Shown: in pieces, positions 9,140 to 17,547 of the stretch
Position numbering within the stretch: the stretch's first letter is position 1
Layout of the letters: the number at the start of each line of letters is the position of its first letter
Assembly (NCBI GenBank): GCA_002724245.1
Contig: PBOG01000166.1
Location: 1-63,369, forward strand
DNA: 63,369 bases
Reading direction: 5' to 3'
Source: Planctomycetaceae bacterium
Lineage (GTDB): Bacteria > Planctomycetota > Planctomycetia > Pirellulales > Pirellulaceae
The notes under the pieces: model-generated
The model's database searches: none
What the model saw: the letters and a program-made list of their open reading frames with translations, nothing else
Told to the model about the DNA's origin: nothing
Position numbers and translations under genes: made by a program

Positions 9140-9326
9140 AATCTGCGGCAACTGCCTGATCCTGACGTGGACAGCGTGTGCATCTACAATCTGCTGCAGA
9201 TACCATTGCGGTTTGGTCCATTCGTCACGCCGGAAACTTGCATGGCGTACCGACCAGCCAATCCCTGGTCGATTCGATCAAGTTCCCCCACAATAAAACT
9301 TGCCGCCTGACGACTAGCCAACTGCC

Positions 9327-11342
9327 ATGCTTACACCTGACGACATCCTGGGACCTGAAGGGCGGATTGCAGCGCGACTTCCGCACTACGAAGAGCGGCC
9401 ACAGCAACGCCAAATGGCAACAGCAGTTGCCGCAGCCCTGCACGAAGGACATCACCTGATCAGTGAAGCTGGAACGGGTGTCGGAAAGAGTTTCGCCTAC
9501 CTGGTTCCCGCGATCCTGGCAGCCACACAGGAAAACGCTGAAGCGAACGGGATCACGAATAAACGCATCATCATCTCCACTCACACTATCAGTTTGCAGG
9601 AACAATTGGTTCACAAAGACCTGCCACTGCTGAACAGTGTGATTCCACGCGAATTTAGCTTCGTCCTGGCGAAAGGACGTCGCAATTACCTCAGCCGTCG
9701 CCGTCTTGGAACGGCCATGTCACGTGCCAGCCAGTTACTACAATCAGACGACGAACTGGACGAGTTACAACGAGTCCGCAACTGGGCAAAAGATTCGCGA
9801 GACGGGTCGTTGAGCGATCTCGAAACACAGCCACGCCCTGCGGTCTGGGACGAGGTTGCCAGTGACAGTGGGAATTGCCTGGGAAAACGATGCCCGACGT
9901 ATGACCAGTGCTTCTACTTTCGGGCTCGACGTCGCATCTACAACGCGCAAATCTTGATTGTCAATCATGCGCTTCTATTCAGCGACCTGGCCTTGCGTCG
10001 GGTCGGTGTCAGTCTACTACCAGATTATGACGCGATCATCCTCGATGAGGCCCACACGCTGGAATCCGTCGCCGGCGACCACTTGGGATTGGGCATCTCG
10101 TCTGGCCAGGTACGGTACGTTCTCAATCGGCTCTATAACGAACGCACCAACAAGGGACTGCTTGTCCATCATCAACTTGCCCAGGAGCAAGAGCAGGTTC
10201 TGTTTTGCAAACGTCGCGCCGAAGAGTTTTTCGTCGAACTCCATGAGTGGTTGCAAGCGCGTCCCGGTGGCAACGGCCGAGTCCTGAAGCCAGAAATTAT
10301 CCGCAACCGATTGTCTGGCCCACTCGAGCAATTAGCTCGGATGCTACGCGACTATGCGGAGCGACTGGACGACGAAAGTGACCAACAGGACGTGGTTTCA
10401 AGTCACGACCGGCTGATGGCACTTTGTGGTGACATTGAGTCCTGGCGCACCCAGCAGCTGACAGAAAGTGTCTATTGGCTGGAGAGTGCGCGGTCTCGCC
10501 AGCAACTTCGCATACGTCTCGCCGCAGCGCCAATCGATGTGGGCCCACAATTGCGAGAACACCTGTTCGACATGACCCGGTCTGTCATTATGACGAGCGC
10601 TACTCTGGCAACTGGGAAAAATGACTCTTTCGACTTCTTCAAATCACGCATTGGGCTTACCCAGTGTATCACGGAGCGACAAGGCAGCCCTTTCGATCAC
10701 GAAAAACAGGTCCAACTTGTAGTCGTCCGTAATATGCCAGACCCCAACCGGGAAAAAGACGCGTTCCACGAACGCTGCTGCGCCATGATCAGACGTTATG
10801 TCGAACGTACAGATGGACATGCCTTTGTCTTGTTTACAAGTTACGAGATGCTACGCAAGTGCGCGACCGCACTGACACCGTGGCTGGCAGAACAAGATAT
10901 GGCGATTTACAGCCAGGCGGACAACATACCCCGGCAGAAGCTTCTGGACCGTTTCAAGGAGAACCCTCGGGCCGTACTTTTTGGGACCGACAGCTTCTGG
11001 CAGGGGGTCGACGTGCCCGGCAGCGCACTACAGAACGTAATCATCACACGATTGCCGTTTAGTGTCCCAGACCAACCCTTATTGGAAGCAAGATTGGAGG
11101 CCATACGGGCTGCCGGAGGCAACCCGTTCCGCGATTACCAGCTCCCTGAAGCAATCATCAAGTTAAGACAAGGATTCGGGCGTTTAATCCGAACTCGCAG
11201 GGACACTGGAATGGTCGTACTTCTCGACCCCAGAATTTCCACAAAGCCCTACGGTCGACTCTTCATCAAGGCATTGCCCAAGTGTGACCTGGTCGAAGAA
11301 GATGCCTCACCTGACGAAGAGCAGGTATGGGAGGACTGGTAG
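9327..11342 (+). CDS. DinG/XPD-like superfamily 2 ATP-dependent DNA helicase
   Basis: A 671-residue helicase of the DinG/YoaA/Rad3 group, which act on DNA repair intermediates and R-loops with 5'-3' polarity. Visible motifs are Walker A 'GTGVGKS' (49-55), Walker B 'DEAH' (240-243), motif III 'MTSATLATG', and the C-terminal motifs '[13 protein letters not shown]' and '[12 protein letters not shown]'. The Fe-S insertion shows Cys184, Cys189 and Cys195 in the expected spacing. The first ligand position, normally the Cys of 'KGR.NYLC', reads Ser ('KGRRNYLS', Ser123). The start ATG gives the family N-terminus, so the full length is present. It is convergent with the M61 peptidase gene, with only six bases between the stop codons. 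Confidence 0.9.
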   Translation: MLTPDDILGPEGRIAARLPHYEERPQQRQMATAVAAALHEGHHLISEAGTGVGKSFAYLVPAILAATQENAEANGITNKRIIISTHTISLQEQLVHKDLPLLNSVIPREFSFVLAKGRRNYLSRRRLGTAMSRASQLLQSDDELDELQRVRNWAKDSRDGSLSDLETQPRPAVWDEVASDSGNCLGKRCPTYDQCFYFRARRRIYNAQILIVNHALLFSDLALRRVGVSLLPDYDAIILDEAHTLESVAGDHLGLGISSGQVRYVLNRLYNERTNKGLLVHHQLAQEQEQVLFCKRRAEEFFVELHEWLQARPGGNGRVLKPEIIRNRLSGPLEQLARMLRDYAERLDDESDQQDVVSSHDRLMALCGDIESWRTQQLTESVYWLESARSRQQLRIRLAAAPIDVGPQLREHLFDMTRSVIMTSATLATGKNDSFDFFKSRIGLTQCITERQGSPFDHEKQVQLVVVRNMPDPNREKDAFHERCCAMIRRYVERTDGHAFVLFTSYEMLRKCATALTPWLAEQDMAIYSQADNIPRQKLLDRFKENPRAVLFGTDSFWQGVDVPGSALQNVIITRLPFSVPDQPLLEARLEAIRAAGGNPFRDYQLPEAIIKLRQGFGRLIRTRRDTGMVVLLDPRISTKPYGRLFIKALPKCDLVEEDASPDEEQVWEDW

Positions 11343-11348
11343 TCCAAT

Positions 11349-13226
11349 TCAAGAATCCGATTCGGCATCGGCGTCCTGGGCAGTCGGATTGAGCCATTTC
11401 AAGCGACGCTGCTCCTGTTTTGACACTGCTTTGGGGATCGGCTGCAGCTGCCATGATGTGCGAGGCGTTTCCGCCAACGTCACATCGAATTTCATCACCT
11501 TGCCGCGACGCACAACCAGGACTTCCTTGGTGTCCCCAGGTTTGTACCGCTTGAGCCGCTCGCGCCAATTCTCAGCGCGCACGCGAAAACCATCCCAGGC
11601 GACAATTTCGTCATCGACATTCACTCCCCCTCGATAAGCCGGACTGTCACGTACCACGCGCGATACCAGCAATTGCCCGTCCCGTGCTCTTGTCGACACA
11701 CCAAACCACGGACTCGATTTCGCGGCCGTCTGGCCAGTATCGCCCCGACCTTTCTTTTCTGGACGAAACTCCAAGCCCCACCACTTCAACGCCGGGCTGA
11801 AATCCAGCATTCCGGGCAGATCGACATGCTGCTGGAACCACTCGTTGAGATCCGCCCCCGCCACTTGACTCGCCAACTCACGAAACTCCTGCGAAGAATA
11901 GCCTCGCTCCCCAGCATGCTGCTGATAAAGTGCCCGCATCAGATCATCGAGCGATTTCTCACCATCCGTGAGCTGACGAATCCTGGCATCCAGTAGAAAT
12001 GCGACGGCCGCGCCTTTGGTGTAATAACTCATTCGAGCATTGCCGGAGTTTTCGTCTGGTCGATAAAACTTGATCCAAGTGTCGTGCGAAGAATCTCTCA
12101 AAGACTGCACCAGACGTCCGGGGGTTTTTCTGACCGACTCAATTATCCTGGAGAGCCGCTCGAAGTACTCTTTCTGACTGCACACACCTGCTCGCACCAA
12201 TGCCAGGTCCTGGTAATAACTGGTAATTCCCTCGGCAATCCACAACGTGGGAAAATAGACTTCGCGCGCATAGTCGTATTCAACAAGTTCGCGTGGCCGC
12301 AACCGCCTGACATTCCAGGTATGAAAAAACTCGTGGCTCACCAAAGCCAGCCAATCCAGATAGTCTTTCCGTCTTCCGTAATTCCAACGGCTCGTCATCA
12401 ACACAGTACTGTTGTCATGCTCCAGGCCACCACGGCTCTCTGTCACGAGGTTTAAAAAAACGTAGCGAGGGTAGGGGACCGAGCCCCACATCCGCTGATG
12501 CTCCGCCACCACTTTTGCGGCAGCCTGCGCGGCAACCGCGCCATCCCACAGCCCGTCGCCACCCTGGTTTACTAACCAGTGTTCACGCTCACCCGCTCGG
12601 AAAGGAAACACTGTGGGATTACCAGCCAGGATCGGTGAATCGACTAGCTCGTCAAAATTCTTTGCCACGTACGCATGCGGATCATCTCCCGGCAATAGTT
12701 CCAGCGCACAAATGGAACGCTTCCAGGAGGGAGGCAATTTGAGGCAAATACGATGCGGCCGATCCTCTGCACCACGTAGTGTAAGAAACGTCGGAGCACC
12801 GTTGAGAATTGCAAACTCCTGGTCAACCCAGTTGGTTCGCACCGACATTTCACGGCAATACAAACGATACTTGAGTCGAATAGTCTCCAGCCCTTGAGTC
12901 TTTACTTCCCACACATGTTTGTTGCGTTTCTCAATGGCCAATTGCCGTTTCATATCCGCCGTAGACGCTTCCAATCCTTCGATGTGGCGCGCGTACTCTC
13001 GAATCAAATACGACCCTGGCGTCCACGTCGCCATAGTGAGTTCGATCGTGTCTCGGCACCCTGTCGGAAGCACAATCTCGACATCTGCGTAGTGATTCCT
13101 GGCTTGTGGAAAGCGAACCGTGTATTCAATCGGGTCCGCAGCCTCCAGGCAGAGTGGCATCAGTGTCGTCAAGGCCGCAATGAACCACGTTGTCACGAGT
13201 GGCCCTGGTGAGGTCAAGGTGGCCAT
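11349..13226 (-). CDS. Secreted M61 family metallopeptidase with C-terminal PDZ domain
   Basis: A glycyl-aminopeptidase-type zinc peptidase. The ATG at 13226 is chosen because it places a signal peptide at the N-terminus (hydrophobic core, cleavage near 'LEAADP'); 15 upstream codons are open. The N-terminal beta domain is followed by 'GGLEHDNST', the zinc motif HEFFH (residues 298-302) and the downstream 'LWIAEGITSYY' that supplies the third ligand Glu. The C-terminus (about 510-590) is a PDZ domain: 'SPWFGVSTRARDGQLLVSRV' and 'GGVNVDDEIVAWDG'. The architecture and length (625 residues) match exported M61 proteins of planctomycetes and gammaproteobacteria. The role is probably periplasmic peptide degradation. 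Confidence 0.9.
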   Translation of the reverse strand: MATLTSPGPLVTTWFIAALTTLMPLCLEAADPIEYTVRFPQARNHYADVEIVLPTGCRDTIELTMATWTPGSYLIREYARHIEGLEASTADMKRQLAIEKRNKHVWEVKTQGLETIRLKYRLYCREMSVRTNWVDQEFAILNGAPTFLTLRGAEDRPHRICLKLPPSWKRSICALELLPGDDPHAYVAKNFDELVDSPILAGNPTVFPFRAGEREHWLVNQGGDGLWDGAVAAQAAAKVVAEHQRMWGSVPYPRYVFLNLVTESRGGLEHDNSTVLMTSRWNYGRRKDYLDWLALVSHEFFHTWNVRRLRPRELVEYDYAREVYFPTLWIAEGITSYYQDLALVRAGVCSQKEYFERLSRIIESVRKTPGRLVQSLRDSSHDTWIKFYRPDENSGNARMSYYTKGAAVAFLLDARIRQLTDGEKSLDDLMRALYQQHAGERGYSSQEFRELASQVAGADLNEWFQQHVDLPGMLDFSPALKWWGLEFRPEKKGRGDTGQTAAKSSPWFGVSTRARDGQLLVSRVVRDSPAYRGGVNVDDEIVAWDGFRVRAENWRERLKRYKPGDTKEVLVVRRGKVMKFDVTLAETPRTSWQLQPIPKAVSKQEQRRLKWLNPTAQDADAESDS

Positions 13227-13284
13227 ATGTTCGATCCCCTGTCGGTAAGACCATGCAAGCCTTGGGGGCACAACCGCAAGTAAG

Positions 13285-13334
13285 GTGCCCTGTTCGGATA
13301 CTCAACGGTGTCCGGGCCCGGGAAAACAGGGCAC
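13285..13334 (-). terminator. Inverted repeat between the molybdenum hydroxylase operon and the M61 gene
   Basis: Two perfect 10-base arms, GTGCCCTGTT at 13285-13294 and its complement at 13325-13334, enclose a loop that itself contains the palindrome CCGGGCCCGG. The stem can be lengthened by a CGGA/TCCG inner pairing. It lies between two minus-strand genes, downstream of the operon and upstream of the peptidase, with no T-tract. It may be a terminator, an mRNA-processing structure or a dyad binding site for a regulator of the peptidase gene. Confidence 0.4.
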
Positions 13335-13466
13335 ACGATGGCAGTGCCCGCAGGCCTATCGCTACTATAGTCACACCTGACAAGCAAGCGAATCTACAGC
13401 ACAAATCGAGACTCGGAAGACGAATCAACATCTTGTTGATTCTGCTGCCCATGCACCGGGCTGGCA

Positions 13467-15725
13467 CTAGGATTGATCAGAGATCGCCTTCCAGAGCTTC
13501 GGCGGAGACATCGGTAATTCGGTCATTCGAACACCAACCGCATTGTGAATCGCGATGGCGATCGCTGCCGGGGGTGGCACAATCGGCGTTTCTCCAACAC
13601 CACGCACTCCGTACGGGTGATCCGGATTAGGTACTTCAACAATGATGGTGTCGATCATCGGTACATCGAGGAACGTCGGAATCCGGTAGTCGAGAAAACT
13701 GGCGTTCTTCATCTGGCCCTGATCATCGAAGAAATACTCTTCGTTCAGCGCCCAGCCAATTCCCTGGACCGCGCCACCCTGCATTTGCCCTTCGACGTAA
13801 CTCGGGTGAATCGCTTTACCGGCGTCCTGAATCACCGTGTAACGCAAGATCGTGGTTTTCCCAGTGTCCGGATCAACTTCAACGTCAACCAGATGTGCAC
13901 CAAACCCGTTTGTCGCACCATCGGGAGCTACCGTCGCTCGGCCTACAACCGCTTCTCCTGTGGCATGAAGTTTTTCCGCCAATTCCGCAAACGTGAGCGA
14001 ATCGCCGTTATGGCTGTAAACGCCACTTTCTACACGGACGTTCTCTGGCGAGCAGTCCCACAACTCCGCAGCGCGGGAAGTCATCTGACCTTCGATGTCC
14101 AGCCCTACTTTATAAGCCGCCAAACCTGTCGCAAATGTCACACGGCTTCCACCCGTTACATCCGTATAGCCTACGCTATCCGTGTCAACAACCTGGGGAT
14201 GGACTTCCTCTGCAGTAATACCCAGCGTCTCTGCTAATTGCATGGCGATCGAAGCACGCGACCCGCCGATATCCGTAGAACCCTCGGTCAATGTGACCGT
14301 CCCATCCGGATTCACGTGGGCACTGGCGCTCGACTTGAGGCCACAATTAAACCAAAACCCGAGCGCCACACCGCGTCCACGATTGGGACCTTCCAGCGGA
14401 CTGTTCCAATGATCACTGGCCTGCGCTGCCTGTAAAACCTCGACACATCCAATACGCGGATAAACGGGTCCATCAACACGGCGTGTCCCCTCAGTAGCTG
14501 CATTCTTGAGCCGCAACTCCAGGGGATCGATTTCGAGTTTCTCAGCGAGTTCATCCAACACGGTCTCGCACGCCAAGGCCGCATGCGTCGATCCCGGTGC
14601 GCGATAAGCTTGCGTCTTGGGCTTATTGAGAACAACGTTGTAACCATCGACTTTGGCATGCTCAAAATCGTAACAGCTAAATACGCACATGCAGGCCGGA
14701 CCAATCGGTCCACCAGGAAACGCTCCAGCATCAAAAGCAATCCAGGCTTCACCTGCGGTAAGTTTGCCTTCCTTGGTCGCTCCCAATTTGACTCGCATAA
14801 AGGACCCGGGTGTTGGCCCGGTGCCTTCGAAAACTTCATCACGCTGCATGGTCAGTTGCACCGGCCGGCCAGACTTCTTGCTGAGCAACGCGGCAACTGG
14901 CTGTAAATAAACTGTAATCTTCCCACCAAAACCGCCACCTATTTCGCAAGGAACCACTTTCACCTTGGAAATCGGGATTTGCAGGATCTCAGCGACCTGC
15001 GCACGGCACGCGAAGGACCCCTGAGTCGAAGTCCAAACCGTCAGGTTCCCATCTTCGTTCCAATCCGCGGTCGCAACATGTGGTTCAATGTAACCCTGGT
15101 GCACAGTCGCGGTCTTAAACTCCCGCTCAACCACCACATCTGCCGCCGCAAACCCCTCTTCGGCGTCACCCTTGAGAAAGTGGATTTCCTTGTCCACATT
15201 GCTCGGCTTGTCAGACTTCTTCCCCATGTCGTCAGTAAACACATTGTCGTGTAACAGCGGCGCATCTTCACGCATCGCGTCCAACACCCAGGTCACCGCG
15301 GGCAAGGGTTCATATTCCACTTTGATCTTCGCGATCGCCTCGGCCGCAACATGCACATCCGAGGCGGCGACCGCTGCCACCGCCTGCCCCTTGTACAACA
15401 CCTTCTCCCTGGCCAGAACGTTGTCCCCAAGATGCGCCATATTGACGACACCCTCACCCAAGTCGGCCATCTTGTCGACCAGGTCGGGCATATCACTTGT
15501 CGTAATTACGGCAAAAACCCCGGGGTGCGATTCGGCTTCTGACGTATCGATCGAGACGATCCTGGCGTGTGCGTGCGGACTGCGGAGCACTCGTCCGTAC
15601 AGCATCTTTGAGAACTTCACATCGGCGCCGTACTTGGCCTTGCCGGTTACTTTGTCCATGCCGTCATGGCGTATCGGTCGGGTACCAATGACCTTGTACT
15701 GTGAGCCTGGAACTGGTGTGTTCAT
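13467..15725 (-). CDS. Molybdenum hydroxylase large subunit (xanthine dehydrogenase family, Moco-binding)
   Basis: Catalytic subunit of a three-subunit molybdenum hydroxylase, 752 residues. The N-terminal Ald_Xan_dh_C-type domain (about 20-130) starts with 'RPIRHDGMDKVTGKAKYGAD'. The Moco-binding domain follows with 'GGGFGGK', 'AYRAPGS' and, near the C-terminus, 'GVRGVGETP' with the Glu expected to act as base. The substrate loop matches neither the CO dehydrogenase 'AYRCSFR' nor classic xanthine dehydrogenase, so the substrate (purine, aldehyde or N-heterocycle) is open. It is the last gene of a minus-strand set with the 2Fe-2S and FAD subunits, with gaps of about 140 bases between them. No Moco-insertion chaperone (XdhC type) is seen nearby. 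Confidence 0.9.
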   Translation of the reverse strand: MNTPVPGSQYKVIGTRPIRHDGMDKVTGKAKYGADVKFSKMLYGRVLRSPHAHARIVSIDTSEAESHPGVFAVITTSDMPDLVDKMADLGEGVVNMAHLGDNVLAREKVLYKGQAVAAVAASDVHVAAEAIAKIKVEYEPLPAVTWVLDAMREDAPLLHDNVFTDDMGKKSDKPSNVDKEIHFLKGDAEEGFAAADVVVEREFKTATVHQGYIEPHVATADWNEDGNLTVWTSTQGSFACRAQVAEILQIPISKVKVVPCEIGGGFGGKITVYLQPVAALLSKKSGRPVQLTMQRDEVFEGTGPTPGSFMRVKLGATKEGKLTAGEAWIAFDAGAFPGGPIGPACMCVFSCYDFEHAKVDGYNVVLNKPKTQAYRAPGSTHAALACETVLDELAEKLEIDPLELRLKNAATEGTRRVDGPVYPRIGCVEVLQAAQASDHWNSPLEGPNRGRGVALGFWFNCGLKSSASAHVNPDGTVTLTEGSTDIGGSRASIAMQLAETLGITAEEVHPQVVDTDSVGYTDVTGGSRVTFATGLAAYKVGLDIEGQMTSRAAELWDCSPENVRVESGVYSHNGDSLTFAELAEKLHATGEAVVGRATVAPDGATNGFGAHLVDVEVDPDTGKTTILRYTVIQDAGKAIHPSYVEGQMQGGAVQGIGWALNEEYFFDDQGQMKNASFLDYRIPTFLDVPMIDTIIVEVPNPDHPYGVRGVGETPIVPPPAAIAIAIHNAVGVRMTELPMSPPKLWKAISDQS

Positions 15726-15868
15726 CCTCTCAAATCCTGTACTAACACAGTAATGGAGTAACTGTCCGGGAACGTCACACGCAACACTGGTTTGCGGCTA
15801 ACGGGCTTCCGGAACGGCCTTAAATCCTCATCGCCACAGTGGACAGGCCACTGCGGATCCCACAGCAC

Positions 15869-16351
15869 TCATGTTGCCGATTGCAGCCGATCGGCAGCCT
15901 CTTGAATCGATCGCACGATCTTATCGTAGCCCGTACACCGGCAGAGATTGCCTGCCAGATTGAAGCGAATTTCCTCTTCGGTCGGGTCAGGGTTACGATC
16001 CAGCAGAGCCTTCGCGCCGACAATGAAACCAGGCGTACAGATCCCACACTGCAGCGCCGCACCTTCGAGAAAACACTGCTGCAACGGATGCAAGTGCCCC
16101 TGCTGCGCAATCCCCTCAATCGTCGTAATTTCAGCGCCCTCTGTTTCCACCGCCAACACCAGACAACTATCGACCGGAAGCCCGTCTAACAACACGGTGC
16201 AGGCACCACAGTTGCCGTTATTGCACCCCTCCTTGGAACCGGTCAGATCGAGGACCTCACGGAGTACTTCCAGCAAACTCTGTCGAGGCTCGCAAAGGAA
16301 TTCCGTTTCTTCACCGTTAATGGTTGTTGTGACGTGTGTCTTCTTAGTCAC
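15869..16351 (-). CDS. Molybdenum hydroxylase small subunit, (2Fe-2S)-binding
   Basis: A 160-residue electron-transfer subunit with two 2Fe-2S clusters. The plant-ferredoxin-like N-terminal domain holds Cys43, Cys48, Cys51 and Cys63 ('GCNNGNCGACTVLLDG'). The helical C-terminal domain holds Cys102, Cys105, Cys137 and Cys139 ('QCGICTPG', 'NLCRCTGY'). All eight ligands are present and the length is normal for CoxS/XdhC-type subunits. It is the middle gene of the operon and would pass electrons from the Moco subunit to the FAD subunit. Confidence 0.95.
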   Translation of the reverse strand: MTKKTHVTTTINGEETEFLCEPRQSLLEVLREVLDLTGSKEGCNNGNCGACTVLLDGLPVDSCLVLAVETEGAEITTIEGIAQQGHLHPLQQCFLEGAALQCGICTPGFIVGAKALLDRNPDPTEEEIRFNLAGNLCRCTGYDKIVRSIQEAADRLQSAT

Positions 16352-16485
16352 GTTTTGCTTCCTTGAAGAAGATACTCTCGGCCTGCTTCGAAACCTGATG
16401 GATCTCGGTCAAGCGATGTCGCTATCTGATGCCCCACCCTGTACGGGCAACTCCTTATACCGGCAATTCAGTGGCCAGTAGGACC

Positions 16486-17379
16486 CTAACTGTCTTGAAC
16501 CCTCTGATGCGCTAACGCTAATGTACGTTGCGTCAGCACGCCCGCCAGGTGCACTCGGAATTCCACCGTTCCGCGCATGTCGTCAATCGGCGACGCCACT
16601 TGCCGGGCCAGCACACCTGCTTCGGAAAAATTCTCTTCTGTGGGTGCTTTGCCAACCAGAAACTGACTCGCCTCTTCAGCCAGCACGGGTGTCGGCGCGA
16701 CCGCACCTAGGGCAATCCGTGCAGATTTAATCGCGTTTCTCGAATCATCCAATTCGATCCAGGAAGCAGCCGACGCTACCGCGATATCCATTTCATTGCG
16801 AGGAATGAATCGCTGGTACGCAGAACCCGCGTTTGCCGGTTGCGGAGGTAGTGTCAGCGTCGCCAACAGCTCTCCAGGCTGCAGTGAATTTTTCCCCGGC
16901 GCTGTGCAAAAATCGCTCACGGGGATGCTACGGCGCCCCTCCGGCCCAGCCAAATGGCAAACGGCCTGATGTACCAATAGCGGCGGTATCGAGTCGGCTG
17001 CAGGTGATGAGTTGCACAAATTCCCACCCACACTAGCTCGGCTTTGAATCTGCCAACCACCGATGATTCGTGTTGCGTCTACCAGGGCAGGGTATGCATT
17101 GACGACATCCGCCGTCGTGTAAATCTGGTAACAAGGCGTCGCTGCACCCAGACACAATCCGGAGTCGGGAGCGTACTCTAATTGCAGCAATTCAGGGATC
17201 TTTTTGACATCAATCACCAGGTCTGCAGAACGCATCCCTTCACGCAACTGCACCAAGATATCAGTTCCACCTGCCAGCACGCATGCTCGTCCACCCGCAT
17301 CCCGCAAAGCCGTCGCTGCGGCTGTGAGGTCCGTAGGCGCAACGTATTCAAATCCACTCAACGTTGTCAGCCCTCCCAT
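16486..17379 (-). CDS. Molybdenum hydroxylase medium subunit, FAD-binding
   Basis: A 297-residue FAD subunit of the CoxM/XdhB type and the first gene of the operon. The FAD-binding motifs are 'VLAGGTDILVQLREG' and 'ASVGGNLCNSSPAADS', followed by the CO_deh_flav_C domain with 'FIPRNEMDIAVASAA'. Together with the two downstream genes it forms a complete alpha-beta-gamma enzyme that oxidises an organic substrate and hands electrons on through FAD. The first codon gives MGGLTTLSGFEYV; the family core begins at 'FEYVAPTDL'. Confidence 0.92.
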   Translation of the reverse strand: MGGLTTLSGFEYVAPTDLTAAATALRDAGGRACVLAGGTDILVQLREGMRSADLVIDVKKIPELLQLEYAPDSGLCLGAATPCYQIYTTADVVNAYPALVDATRIIGGWQIQSRASVGGNLCNSSPAADSIPPLLVHQAVCHLAGPEGRRSIPVSDFCTAPGKNSLQPGELLATLTLPPQPANAGSAYQRFIPRNEMDIAVASAASWIELDDSRNAIKSARIALGAVAPTPVLAEEASQFLVGKAPTEENFSEAGVLARQVASPIDDMRGTVEFRVHLAGVLTQRTLALAHQRVQDS

Positions 17380-17547
17380 TCACGTCGATCACAGCCCTCT
17401 TTAACGGGGCCACAAACGCAGTTCCTGTAACCTTTTGACAGCGACTGGAACTATGGTCATGTTCGCAGCAGGTTGTCAAGTCGCGGCCAGACAAAATAGA
17501 CCAGCGACTTCCCACCGGGTTACGAGCAGCTAACCTCCTGGAAGAGC

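Noticed and set aside
8487-9296. 269-codon plus-strand frame
   Set aside because: It overlaps the secreted YHYPLYFED protein in another frame; the latter has signal peptide and family motif, this one neither.
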